This document shows, one piece after another, positions 12,290-23,465 of a DNA stretch of 64,000 nt. The DNA comes from Bufo bufo. Its lineage: Eukaryota; Chordata; Amphibia; Anura; Bufonidae. The notes under the pieces were generated by a model. It was not told the DNA's origin and did no database searches. It was given only the letters and a program-made list of their open reading frames with translations. The position numbers and the translations under genes are program-made. Where the stretch lies: contig NC_053397.1 of assembly GCF_905171765.1 (NCBI RefSeq), positions 8,685,677 to 8,749,676 on the forward strand, read 5' to 3'. Position 1 is the stretch's first letter. Each line of letters begins with the position of its first letter.

Positions 12290-13600
12290 CTAGGGCGGTG
12301 AAAGACTAAGGTCTTTTATAAAAGAATCTCCGAAAAGGAGGCCTCGGGCGTCCTTACCCGCTTCTGTTAAAGCCAAATTGGATAGTTTGGGCTCCATCTT
12401 AAAAAGGATCGCCTTCCTTCTCTCAATAGAGAGGGAAGTGTTGACATTGCCCGTAACGCATACTGCCCGCTGAACCCAACCACGGAGTTCTTCTGGGTCC
12501 ACCAACGTATTCAGCCAATTCAAAAATCTTGGTCAGTGGACCTAGAATGTCCAAGAGTTTATCTTGGCAGGCCTTTAAGGCCGATTCAAGACCCTTACGG
12601 GGGTTCTACCCCGACTTAGCCAGGAATTGGGACTTCTTGGGGTCCACAATCGAGGTCTCACAGACCTTGTTCGGAAATATGGGTCTGGGGCACTCCGCTC
12701 TCAATTTATTGCGAGCCTCTTTGCTGAGAGGCTGGCGTATATGGGCCTTTAGGTACTTGGCAATATGATCAGACGGGAGCCATCCCGCGGACCTCGGATG
12801 GTGGAGAGCATCTGGGTCGAAGAGTGGCTCTCCAGAAGGATCTAACAGCGAACCCGAGGGGTCCAAAGAGACCTCCACATCGGTGGCAGTGGGTATGGTT
12901 GGGCAGGAAGATGGCCCAGGTGGGTACGCAGGCTCGGACTGGCCCACAGGGGTACAGGGGAATCCCCCGGTGGGCCCTTGAGCAATGTGAGCCCCTAGTC
13001 TTCCACCCCCTACACAAGTGGCACATAACACAGTAGACTTACTGCACTACATACATATATTCAATGTACAGCACCTCAACCAGTCTATGTTCATATAAAA
13101 AACTTGTTAAATTATTTATTATATTTGAATGTATCCGTAGGGTGGGCCCCCAAAATAAATTTTACTGGTGGGCCCTAGGTACCCCTGTCCGACACTATGG
13201 GTACGCCTCCATCATATCTAGTTTTTCTTCTGAACTATCTATAGTTTTGGTCTGAGCCTCCTCCTCTGACCCGAGGTCGGATTCAGAATCTGTATCATGT
13301 TGCGCTCTGGTGCATTTCCACTGCCTCGCCTTTTCTGCCTGGCGGGCATAGGCTCTCTTGCGCGATCGAGGCGCGCATCTTGGGTGGAAGACTTTACACC
13401 AGTGACCTTAATTCTGGAGGCTTGTAGTTCAGAAGTAGTTTTGCGAGAACTCAACGACCTGGGAAGGCCTTGGGTCCTGGATGAGGATGGATGGGCCATA
13501 AGGGCCTCAGAAATGGAATGGGAAATGGCAGTGGACATAGATCCCATAGCCGCTTGAATTGCGACAGCAACAGAGCGCTGGAGCCTGATTCCTGGCCATG
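12290..13600 (-). pseudogene. DIRS-A gag-like region, fragmented
   Basis: Matches the N-terminal 380 or so residues of the copy B polyprotein in pieces: SMSTAISHSISEALMAHP (near 13510), LFDPDALHHPRSAGW (near 12790), RPIFPNKVCET (near 12660) and RRKAILFKMEPKLSNLALTE (near 12370). The pieces are separated by stops, frameshifts and the hAT-type insertion at 12930-13198. Gag would package the element RNA. No zinc knuckle was seen, as is common in DIRS gag. Confidence 0.75.
12930..13198. mobile_element. hAT-type MITE (269 bp) in DIRS-A gag
   Basis: Flanked by a perfect 8-bp direct repeat GGGTACGC (12922-12929 and 13199-13206), the size made by hAT transposases. Short inverted ends share tcggac. 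The body contains ggtgggccc and acaagtggcacataacacag. A related partial copy is at 25203-25325. No coding capacity. Confidence 0.8.
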
Positions 13601-14189
13601 GGGAAGATCCTCCATGTCTTCAGGAATTGAGGGGTTAATGGGCAGATTATCATTTGACATGTGTGCTGACACTGGGTAATCACTCAGGTTAAATCGGGGG
13701 GTATGACCCTAGATGCAGGGTAAACCTGAGAAAAAAAACACACTGCTCCAAGAGTGGGTATCCCTAAATGCCCTAAAGCTAGTAGATATAGACAGGAGGC
13801 CTGTTTGGACTGACCAGAGTCTCCTGGGGCCTGGTCAGAAGAACACCCAACAGGGAGAAGAGCCGGAGCATTATAGAAGATGGCGGCCGAAATCTCGCCC
13901 GCCGTAGTGAGAAGCGAGGAGGAGGGCGGGAGAAGAAGAAAAAGAGATGGCGGCTGAAGTCGCGGGAGACTTCGGCCGCACCGCTGCAGGCGCGGACTGC
14001 GGGAACAAGAGGACAAGATGAAGGAGAAGATAATAGAGAACGGGAGGACGGGAGAGAAAAAGGGGGGTGCCCTGAAGCCTAAAGAGGCAGAGAAGAGAAG
14101 GCCGCTAGAAAATACATAAATATATACAGGGGAAAGACCTGGAATATATATATATGTCTAAAACAGGGCTTAACTCGGTATAGAAAGAT

Positions 14190-14329
14190 GAGTCTAAGGG
14201 GACCAGGACTATTATACTGGGTCACATAGGGGAGGGTCTTGTCACCATGGTTACTTGTGATGGATATGTTTTCTTTGCTGCTATTGGTTGATTCAGTAAA
14301 GAAAGAGATAGCAATAGGAGCCTCCGTGT
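14190..14329. repeat. DIRS-A right inverted terminal repeat (140 bp)
   Basis: Reverse complement of 8801-8940 with no difference found by eye. In coding orientation it is the 5' terminal repeat and should hold the promoter. The leader just downstream (13870-14020) is CpG-rich, like the equivalent part of copy B. Confidence 0.92.
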
Positions 14330-14339
14330 CATGTAATAA

Positions 14340-14941
14340 AATTACTATAATACTGCCCCTATATACAAGAATATAACTACTATAATACTGCCTCTTATGT
14401 ACAGGAATATAACTACTATAATACTGCTCCTATGTACAAGAATATAACTACTATAATACTGCTCCTATGTACAAGAATATAACTGCTATAATACTGCCTC
14501 CTGTGTACAAGAATATAACTACTATAATACTGCACCTATGTACAAGAATATAACTACTATAATATTCCTCCTATGTATAAGAATATAACTACTATAATAC
14601 TGCCTCCTATGTACAAGAATATAACTACTATAATACTGCTCCTATGTATAAGAATATAACTACTATAATACTGCTCCTGTGTACAAGAATATAACTACTA
14701 TAATACTGCTCCTATGTACAAGAATATAACTACTATAATACTGCTCCTATGTACAAGAATATATCTACTATAATACTGCTCCTATGTACAGGACCATAAC
14801 TACTATAATACTGCTCCTATGTACAAGAATATAACTACTATAATACTGCTCCTATGTACAAGAATATAACTACTATAATACTGCTCCTATGTACAAGAAT
14901 ATAACTACTATAATACTGCTTATATGTACAGGAATATAACT
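14340..14941. repeat. 35/36-bp minisatellite, block 3
   Basis: Same unit as the other blocks, between DIRS-A and the Gypsy element. Its last five bases (TAACT, 14937-14941) are the left target duplication of the Gypsy insertion. Confidence 0.97.
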
Positions 14942-15666
14942 TGTCACGGGTAAGGAAGGTAGAGAGGAAGTGCACCCCGTAAACTGCCACCCTCAACCCT
15001 GTCCCTGCCTACTTGCACCACCCGCCCTAGGTGACGGGGCGCAACTGGGCCACGGTCCCTGACCTACGTAAGCGTAGAGCAGAGCGAACAGAGAAAGAGA
15101 GGAACAGACAGCCAAGGCAGAAGGCGGTACACAAGACTGAGGCAAACGGATAGACAGGGAGGTAGATAAGACAACAGTACCCAGTGATGGGAAAGGCAAT
15201 GGCGGGTCAACTAGCCGAGGTCGGTCCGGGAGGTCACGTCAATACAAGGGATCAGGCAGGAGACGAAATCCGAGAGTGAGCCGAGGTCAAATCCGAGAGA
15301 TAGAGTAGGTACCAAGGGAGCGGGCAAAGCGAGGTCAGGAAACAAACAAGGTCAATACCAAAGGTCAAGTAGGAATTAATAATAATAGTACACACAGCCC
15401 TAGAGATGAAAGTCACAGGCAACCTGAAGCCAGCAGGCTGCCTGTATTTATAGTGGGGAGTGAGGGTCATGTGACGTGGCCAGCATCACATGACCGACAG
15501 ACAGACAAGTCGAGCACCGAGTGATCAGCTCGGCGCTCAAGGCAGACTAGGAGCAGGGAGCCTCCCAGCTAGCAAAGCCGCACTGGGAACGAGGCCAAAC
15601 ACAGATCCTCGCTCCCGAAGTTAAGCAGCAGGTCTGCGGCTGATGGGAGACCGAGTGCCCGTTACA
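14942..15666 (-). repeat. Gypsy 3' LTR (725 bp)
   Basis: Left copy of the LTR. Compared with the right copy it lacks a 12-base segment near the outer gttaca end. The stretch 15608-15655 resembles the 5S rRNA gene internal promoter on the plus strand (see findings). Confidence 0.95.
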
Positions 15667-16109
15667 GTACCCCCCCTTTTACGAGGGCCCACCGGACCCA
15701 AGCATCGTGGACGAGGCTTCTCAAGGTGTTCCCGGTGAAACTTAGCAATTAACCTGGAAGCATGCATCCTGGACACAGGTACCGAGGACCTCTCCTCGGG
15801 TCCAAAACCCTTCCAGTGGACCAGGTATTGAATGGAGTTTCTAACCTTTCTAGCATTCATGATTCTAGAGATGACGAATTCTTCCTGACCTTCAACCTCC
15901 ACAGGTGGGGGAGGTTTTTTAGAAGGAACGACTGGCGACACATATTTCTTGAGTAAAGACTTATGAAACACATCATGTATACGAAGGGAGTCGGGTAGTT
16001 TTACTCTAAAAGACACCGGGTTAATAACCTCAATAATATTATATGGTCCTATGAAACGCGGAGAAAATTTTCGAGAACAATGTTTCAAAGAAAGATTCTT
16101 AGTCGACAA
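15621..16109 (-). pseudogene. Gypsy integrase C-terminus and chromodomain
   Basis: C-terminal end of the pol product. An SH3-like integrase tail (LSLKHCSRKFSPRFIGPYNI … FRVKLPDSLRIHDVFHKSLL) leads into a chromodomain (EFVISRIMNARKVRNSIQYL, VHWKGFGPEERSSVPVSRMH). In chromoviruses this module steers integration toward modified histones. The aromatic-cage positions look partly changed (SSVP where SWVP is usual). The frame runs to the edge of the LTR. No start codon is expected, since this is the tail of a polyprotein. Confidence 0.88.
15669..15680 (-). other. Polypurine tract of the Gypsy element
   Basis: On the minus strand the bases aaaaggggggg run up almost to the 3' LTR. This is where plus-strand DNA synthesis is primed in Ty3/Gypsy elements. 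Confidence 0.8.
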
Positions 16110-16214
16110 CCATACTTTATCGCCGAGTACGAAATTTACTCCCTTGGAAAGTTTCTTATTGGCATGTCTACGCTGAAACTCCTGGGCTTTTTTCAGGTTC
16201 GCTTGAACCTGCGC

Positions 16215-17150
16215 CTAGACTGTGCACTGTCTAGAGGTGAAAGCATCTGCCTGTGGGTTGAGTGAGAACGTGGAGGAATTAGAGCTAAAACGAAGATGAA
16301 AACCACTATTACAAAAAAAAGGAGATACTCCCGTGGACGAATTAACCCCATTGTTGATGGCAAACTCTGCCAACGGGAGATATCTCACCCATAAAAGCTG
16401 ATTGTGCGATACATAACACCTCAGGAAAAGTTCACTGCCTGATTTAACCATTCCGTCTGCCCATTAGTCTCTGGATGGAAAGCAGATGAAAAGGATAAAG
16501 AGATGTCGCATCTTTGACAAGAAGCTCTCCAGAATCCGAAAAACAAACTGAACGCCCCTATCAGAGACGATATTTTCAGGGACACCATGCAGGCGTACCA
16601 CATGTTCAATAAACAAGGATGCTAAGGTTTTCGCATCAGGGAGCTTACTTAAAGGATCAAAATGCACCATCTTGCTAAAACGGTCAACCACTACCCAAAC
16701 CACCAACTTCCCCTCGGAGGGGGGCAGGTCGGAAATAAAATCCATGGAAATGTGTGACCATGGTTTGCAGGGAATGGGTAGTGGTTGTAGTTCACCAGCG
16801 GGATGTGTTCTCGGGGTCTTAGATCTGGCACATACCTCACAAGCCAAAACATAAGATCGTACATCCTTAGACAAAGTAGGCCACCAGAAGGACCTCAGCA
16901 GCAATTCCTTAGTGGCAGCGATGCCTGGATGACCACACAGAACAGAGTCATGACACTCACCCATAAGACGAAAATGAAAATGCTCGGGAACGAACAACTT
17001 ATCTGAAGGAGTTTGTGGAGGAGCAAGTTGCTGAGCTCGTTGAATTTCAGAGGAAAGATCCGAGGATATTGCTGCCACAAAGATGCTTGCCGGTAAGATG
17101 GGTTCAGGAGGAGCGTCAGGAGGTTGGATGGCATTAACACTCCGGGACAA
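16215..17150 (-). pseudogene. Gypsy integrase catalytic region, frameshifted
   Basis: Joins cDNA to the target. Zinc-binding HHCC region at the start ([17 protein letters not shown] … CEVCARSK), then the DDE core: first Asp in HISMDFISDLPPSEG, second in VSDRGVQF. The frame shifts after that Asp, near 16530. The segment with the third acidic residue ([14 protein letters not shown], Glu of QTE) is in another frame, followed by [19 protein letters not shown] back in the first. An RNase H tail ([14 protein letters not shown] linker) precedes it. Broken, so not functional. Confidence 0.88.
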
Positions 17151-17497
17151 GGCATCTGCTTTAATATTTTTACTTTCTGGCCTGAAAGTAACAGAGAAGT
17201 TAAAACGAGTAAAAAAAAATAGAGCCCACCTAGCCTGCCTAGGATTAAGACGTTTAACACTAAATTCTTATAATAAGTGAGGACCGTAATAGAGTGTTTA
17301 GCCCCTTCTAAAAAATGACTCCATTCTTCAAATGACCATTTTATGGCCAGTAAATCGCGGTTTCCAATGTCGTAATTTCTCTCCGAAGAAGAGAACTTGC
17401 GAGAGAAGAAGGCACACGGTCTTAAATTTGTGAAGTTGGAAGACCCCTGGGAAAGAATGGCCCCCACACCATCATCCGAGGCATCCACCTCCACCAC
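16895..17497 (-). pseudogene. Gypsy RNase H region, frameshifted
   Basis: Degrades the RNA template during reverse transcription. The start is clear: [16 protein letters not shown] (catalytic Asp), [40 protein letters not shown] (catalytic Glu region). About 90 residues in, the reading shifts and the expected continuation is found in the frame of the integrase piece. The downstream part of this open frame is therefore out of register and not meaningful. Confidence 0.82.
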
Positions 17498-17633
17498 AAA
17501 AGGTTCCTCAGGATTAGGCTAAACCAAGACTGGGGCCACTTGAAAACAATTTTTTTAAGTCTCAAAGGCCTGACAGGCCTCCAATGACCAGTTGACAAGA
17601 TCAGACCCTTTCTTAGTTAAATCAGTAAGGGGC

Positions 17634-18734
17634 TTAGCGATAACAGAAAAATTCTTTATAAATGTTGGTGAATCCTAAAAAGCGTTGAAGTGCCTTTAAG
17701 GAGGATGGTCTTGCCCAGTCTTGGATAGTCTGAACCTTACTGGGATCCATTTTACATGAATGTGGAGTAAGAATGTACCCAAGATAGGGAATCTCTTGAA
17801 CTCCAAACACACATTTCTCCAATTTAACAGACAGATGATTCTCCCTGAGGATTCTAAGAAAAGATCTGATGTGAGATACATGGGTATTCTAGTCAGGTGA
17901 AAAGACAAGAATATCATCAAGATAAACAATCATAACTTTGCCGATAAGTTCTCTAAAAATGTCGTTCATAAAGTTCTGAAACACAGCTGGGGCATTACAT
18001 AGACCGAATGGCATAACAAGATACTCAAAGTGTCCCTCTGGGGTATTAAAGGCCGTTTACCATTCATCACCTTCCTTAATACGAATAAAGTTATAAGCCC
18101 CCCTCAAATCGAGTTTAGAAAACCAAGAAGCACCCAAGATCTGGTTAAATAAATCCGGAATCAACGGGATGGAATATTGATTCCTGATAGTAATTTTATT
18201 CAAGTTTCTATAATCAAAACAGGGTCTGAGACCACCGTCCTTCTTCTTAACAAAAAAGAACCCAGCTCCCAAGGGCGAGGTGGAGGGCCTAATATGTCCC
18301 TTCTTAAGACTCCCCTGAATGTAGTCTCTCATGGCAGTGCGTTCAGGACCAGAGAGATTGTAAATGCGTCCCTTAGGAAACTTGGACTCGGGAACTAACT
18401 CAATAACACAGTCATAAGGCCTATGGGAAGGGAGAGTGTCGGTCTCAGCAGTGGAAAAAACATAATGAAAATCAGCAATAAAGTGAGGAATGGCATAAAA
18501 AAAACTCCAACTTGAACTACAATTGGAACCCCATCTCTCTAACTGGCCCAAACTCCAGTTTATGACCGAATTATGTTTCTGAAGCCAGGGCATGCCAACT
18601 ACTTGTACCGGAAGATTCTCTAAAATGAAAAAAGAACATTTCTCAGAGTGGCAGACCCCTACAGACAGGGTAATCTCGGGAGTACGGAGTTTTATCGTGC
18701 CCCCCAGGAGGGGAGTAGAGTCGATAGCAACCAC
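17634..18734 (-). pseudogene. Gypsy reverse transcriptase with in-frame stops
   Basis: RT domain: [60 protein letters not shown] (first catalytic Asp), then the active-site box YLDD at 17913-17924 and VQEIPYLGYILTPHSCKMDP. In-frame stops interrupt it: TAA at about 18057-18059 (after GDEW) and TAG near 17891. Otherwise the frame is conserved, so the catalytic residues survive but the protein cannot be made whole. The upstream part (18300-18734) includes the protease-RT linker with [17 protein letters not shown], typical of this group. Confidence 0.9.
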
Positions 18735-19775
18735 CTAGACCGGGGTGGATAAGTTTAGTATTGGGATCCCTACCCGTTCAACAAATTTGAGATCAACAAA
18801 ACTAAATGCTGACACAGAATCCACAAAAGCACTTCCTGATGCTTTTAAGACCCCAAAGGAAATTGAGACAGGCAGCAATAGTTTGCTTCTTACCACCTCT
18901 GGGAATACCTTGTCCATGGATCTCTCTGACTTGGACGATCTTCCGGAAGGAGGAGCTATGGGACATTGACGAACCCAGTGGTCGGAATCGCCACAATAAA
19001 AACAAGAGCCGCGACGACGGCGTAGTTCTCTTCACGTCATCCCGAGCTGCATGGGCTCGTCCAACTGAGCCTCCATCTTGGGTTCAGTAGAAGAAGTCTC
19101 AGGTTTGAGAAGGGGATGAGGAGAAAACAAATGCTCCCGCTCTCTCTCTCTAATCCATCTGTCTAATCTGATGGCTAAGGTCATGGTCTCCTCTAAAGAG
19201 TCAGGACTGGGGTAGCAGACCAGCATATCCTTCAACCTCTCTGTCAACCCTGCTCTAAATTGGCATTTAAGAGCAGGTTCGTTGCAACCCGAGGGAACGC
19301 ACCACTTGTGGAACTGGGTGCAATAATCTTCCACGGGCCTCTCTCCCTGGGTAAGGGCCTTTATATTAGATTCAGCCACAGATGCCCGGTCAGGCTCATC
19401 GTAAAGGACCCCTAGTGCCTGGAAAAAGAGGTAGACAGAATTGAGACGCGGGGAGTCAGACGGCAAATAAAAGGCCCACTCCTGGGGGTCCCTTTGAAGC
19501 AAAGAGATGATTATCCCAACCCTTTGTGGGTCAAGGCCCGAGGAGTGAGATCGTAGTCGGAAATAAAGTCTGCAGCTCTCCCTGAAAGCTAAAAAATTCC
19601 AGCGGTCACCCGAGAATCGGTCAGGTAATTTAATATGCGGTTCTACCTGAATGGCAGCGGGAGCGAGAATGGGGGGTGTCTGGGCGGTCTCCTGTACCTG
19701 TACCCTCTCCCCTAATTCTTGCACAATTTGGGCAAGGCCCTGCACATGCTCAGTGAGACTCTGTAGAGGGTCCAT
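18735..19775 (-). pseudogene. Gypsy gag, zinc knuckle and protease
   Basis: Gag forms the virus-like particle. It starts ATG at 19775 (MDPLQSLTEHVQGLAQIV) shortly after the 5' LTR. A capsid-like region follows (IKLPDRFSGDRWNFLAFRES … GERPVEDYCTQFHKW). A TGA at about 19032-19034 interrupts it, and the same frame then gives a CCHC zinc knuckle (CFYCGDSDHWVRQC, 18963-19004) and a retropepsin-like protease whose active site reads FVDSVSAFSFVD where DSG is usual, so the Gly is changed. A further TAG at 18735-18737 separates protease from RT. All in one frame, so gag and pol were probably a single polyprotein. Confidence 0.88.
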
Positions 19776-19797
19776 GTTAATTTGAGGCCTGTGATTC

Positions 19798-20534
19798 TGT
19801 CACAGGTAAGGAAGGTAGAGAGGAAGTGCACCCCCTAAACTGCCACCCTCAACCCTGTCCCTGCCTACTTGCACCACCCACCCTAGGTGACGGGGCGCAA
19901 CTGGGCGACGGTCCCTGACCTACGTAAGTGTAGAGCAGAGCGAACAGAGAAAGAGAGGAACAGACAGCCAAGGCAGAAGGCGGTACACAAGACTAAAGCA
20001 AACGGATAGACAGGGAGGTAGATAAGACAACAGAACCCAGTGATGGGGAAGGCATTGGCGGGTCAACTAGCCGAGGTCGGTCCGGGTGGTCACGTCAATA
20101 CAAGGGATGAGGCAGGAGAAGAAAATCTGAGAACGAGCCGAGGTCAAATCCAAAAGATAGCGTAGGTACCAAGGGATCGGGCAAAGCGAGGTCAGGAAAC
20201 AAACAAGGTCAATACCAAAGATCAAGTAGGAAGCAATAATAATAGTACACACAGCCCTAGAGACGAAAATCAGGCAACTTGTAGCCAGCAGGCCGCCTGT
20301 ATTTATAGTGGGGAGTGAGGGTCATGTGACGTGGCCAGCATCACATTACCGACAGACAGACAAGTCGAGCACAGAGTGATCAGCTCGGCGCTCAAGGCAG
20401 ACCTAGGAGCAGGGAGCCTCCCAGCTAGCAAAGCCGCCCTGGGAACGAGGCCAAACACAGATCCTCGCTCCCGAAGTTAAGCAGCAGGTCTGCGGATGAT
20501 GGGGGACTGAGTGCCCCTTCGGCACCCCGTTACA
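19798..20534 (-). repeat. Gypsy 5' LTR (737 bp)
   Basis: Right copy of the LTR and the promoter-bearing one for this minus-strand element. It ends gttaca next to the TAACT duplication. It has 12 extra bases (ccttcggcaccc region) relative to the 3' LTR. The 5S-like stretch is at 20463-20515 and is more decayed in its second box. Confidence 0.95.
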
Positions 20535-21505
20535 TAACTACTATAATACTGCCTCCTATGTACAAAAATATAACTACTATAATACTGCCTTCTATGTACA
20601 AGAATATAACTACTATAATACTGCTCCTATGTACAAGAATATAACTGCTATAATACTGCCTCCTATGTACAAGAATATAACTACTATAATACTGCTCCTA
20701 TGTACAAGAATATAACTACTATAATACTGCCTCCTATGTACAAGAATATAACTACTATAATACTGCCCCTATGTACAAAAATATAACTACTATAATACAG
20801 CCTCTTGTGTACAAGAATATAACTACTATAATACTGCTCCTATGTACAAGAATATAACTACTATAATACTGCTCCTATGTACAAGAATATAACTACTATA
20901 ATACTGCTCCTATGTACAAGAATATAACTACTATAATACAGATCCTATAAGCAAGAATATAACTACTATAATACTGCTCCTATGTACAAGAATATAACTA
21001 CTATAATACTGCTCCTATGTGCAAGAATATAACTACTATAATACTGCTCCTCTGTACAAGAATATAACTACTATAATACTGCCTCCTATGTACAAGAATA
21101 TAACTACTATAATACAGATCCTATAAGCAAGAATATAACTACTATAATATTGCTCCTATGTACAAGAATATAACTACTATAATACTGCTCCTACAGTATG
21201 TACAAGAATATAACTACTATAATACTGCCTCCTATGTACAAGAATATAACTATTATAATACTGCCTCCTATGTACAAGAATATAACTACTATAATGCTAC
21301 TCCTATGTACAGGAATATAAATACTAAAATACTGCCTCCTATGTACAAGAATATAACTACTATAATACTGCCTCCTATATACAAGAATATAACTACTATA
21401 ATACTGCTCCTATGTACAAGAATATAACTACTATAATACTGCTCCTATGTACAAGAATATAACTACTATAATACTGCTCCTATGTACAATAATGTAACTA
21501 TTAAA
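20535..21505. repeat. 35/36-bp minisatellite, block 4
   Basis: Right-hand remainder of the array after the Gypsy insertion. It contains a twice-repeated variant (cagatcctataagcaagaat, 20939 and 21114), showing duplication of several units. Confidence 0.97.
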
Positions 21506-22253
21506 AAACTGACCTCTAGATGATTGTTTATATGTCATTGGAATATGTGGCTTATGATACACTGTTACATAAAACACACTGATCTCCATAGAACATGAAT
21601 CAGTTACGTAGCGGTATTACACCCTGGAAGTAATGTTGGCAGCAGGTCCTTGGTTTATAGGGAACTTCTGTGTAAGGAATGAGGAGATCTTGTATAGACG
21701 TTTCCATAAATTTTCTCTTTATCATTAATAAGAAGCCGTTTTCGGTAACTTTCCATATCTGACATTTTTATGTTGTCGTTTTGCCGTCAGTTATTGCTCA
21801 GTGAAGCAGATTTACTATTAGAATATGGTATAAATGTTATTCTTTCCTTCTGGGAATATCACTTTATTATTTATTGACCTTCTCTGCTGTAATGAAAGCA
21901 TCAGCGGTGATCGCGAGTGCCGATCTGACCAAGAATTTCTAAATATGCAATTATAACCATTGAGGGGGGGAGGAGGGGGCAACTGCATGGAGCCCAAGCA
22001 CCAAGAAAGGACATTTCCCTTAAAATAAACCTCCAGTATAATCCCAGGACCCAGCTGCTTCTTCATGGCATCTGTTTGTAGAAAAGCTAAATGACAAATT
22101 GTTCAGCAACCCAGCTTTCTAGGAAGTGAATGTGTTCCAAAGCCATGTCATTGCTAGATCAAAAATTATGCATTAATTATTTTAAATCTAAATTTAAGAA
22201 CTGTATTTTACCGTTACATAAACATAGAACTACATGATAAAATTCTGCTGCCT
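21506..22253. other. Spacer, no gene recognised
   Basis: AT-rich and unique-looking. A short G-run is present near 21965. No known protein or RNA pattern was seen. Confidence 0.55.
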
Positions 22254-23455
22254 CCAGCCATCAGTAGAGGGAGCCCAGGAAATTACTACATACATATATA
22301 TATATACAGCCATCACTAGGGGGAGTTTAGGAGATTACTGCATACAGATCTATATACAGCTGTCACTTGAGGGAGCTCAGGAGATTACTACATACAGATA
22401 TATACAGCCACCACTAGGGGGAGCTCATAAGATTACTACATACAGATATATACAGCCTCCAGTAGAGGAAGCTCAGGAGATTACTACATACAGATATATA
22501 CAGCCACCACTAGAGGGAGCTCAGGAGATTACTAAATACAGATATATGCAGCCACCACTAGAGGGAGCCTAAGAGATTACTACATAAAGATATATACAGC
22601 CACTGCTAGAGGGAGCTCAGGAGATTACTACATACAAATATATAATCCACCACTAGAGGGAGTTTAAGAGATTACTACATACAGATATATACAGCCACGT
22701 CTAGGGGGAGCTCAGGAGATTACTACATACAGATATATACAGCCACCACTAGGGGGAGCTCATAAGATTACTACATACAGATATATACAGCCACCACTAG
22801 AGGGAGCTCAGGAGATTACTGCATACAGATATATACAGCCACCACTAGAGGGAGCTCAGGAGATTACTATATACAGATATATGCAGCCACCACTAGAGGG
22901 AGCTCAGGAGAATACTACATACAGATATATACAGCCACCACTAGAGGGAGCTCAGGAGATTACTACATACAGATATCTACAGCCACCACTAGAGGGAGCC
23001 TAAGAGATTACTACATAAAGATATATACAGCCACTGCTAGAGGGAGCTCAGGAGATTACTACATACAAATATATAATCCACCACTAGAGGGAGTTTAAGA
23101 GATTACTACATACAGATATATACAGCCACGTCTAGGGGGAGCTCAGGAGATTACTACATACAGATATATACAGCCACCGTTAGGGGGAGCTCAGGAAATT
23201 ACTGCATACAGATATATACAGCAGCCACTAGAGGGAAGAGATTACTACATACAGATATATACAGCCACCCCTAGAGGGAGCTCAGGAGATTACTACATAC
23301 AGATATATGCAGCCACCACTAGAGGGAGTTTAGGAGATTACTACATACAGATATATACAGCCACCACAAGATGGAGCTCAGGGGATTTCTACATACTGAT
23401 ATACAGCCACCACTAGATTAAGATCAGGAGATTACAGCATACTATGATATTATTT
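22254..23455 (+). repeat. 48-bp minisatellite (forward arm)
   Basis: Roughly 25 units built on cagccaccactagagggagc, then tcaggagattactacataca, then gatatata. A multi-unit segment recurs: the variants 'gagcctaagagattac', 'actgctagaggg' and 'aatatataatccaccac' occur in the same order near 22565-22680 and 22995-23100. This points to a duplication of about 430 bp. Confidence 0.95.
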
Positions 23456-23465
23456 AGTTCATTGT

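Larger units (their letters stand above)
8755..14339 (-). mobile_element. DIRS-type tyrosine-recombinase retrotransposon, copy A (defective)
   Basis: Inserted in the 35-bp array, coding on the minus strand (5' end at 14339). It has the DIRS hallmarks: inverted, not direct, terminal repeats; an internal complementary region (ICR) near the 3' end; and gag, reverse transcriptase/RNase H and tyrosine recombinase instead of a DDE integrase. Known DIRS biology: a circular cDNA is made using the ICR and integrated by the recombinase without target duplication. This copy is defective: nonsense codons in RT and recombinase, an internal deletion of roughly 0.7 kb relative to copy B, and insertions at 10073-10719 and 12930-13198. 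The array resumes on both sides with no duplication beyond a shared AATT. Confidence 0.92.
14942..20534 (-). mobile_element. Full-length Ty3/Gypsy chromovirus-type LTR retrotransposon (decayed)
   Basis: A 5593-bp element with LTRs at 14942-15666 and 19798-20534, TG…CA ends and a perfect 5-bp target duplication TAACT (14937-14941, 20535-20539). It is coded on the minus strand in the order gag, zinc knuckle, protease, RT, RNase H, integrase, chromodomain, which is the Metaviridae chromovirus order. Gag, protease, RT, integrase and chromodomain pieces lie mostly in one frame, suggesting an ancestral single gag-pol frame. That frame is now broken by several stops and frameshifts. The two LTRs differ at 15 or more sites by eye, so the insertion is not recent. 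Confidence 0.95.

Noticed and set aside
15600..15660. A functional 5S rRNA gene
   Set aside because: Only box A-like and box C-like parts are present with wrong spacing and no full-length gene. Reported as a motif finding only.
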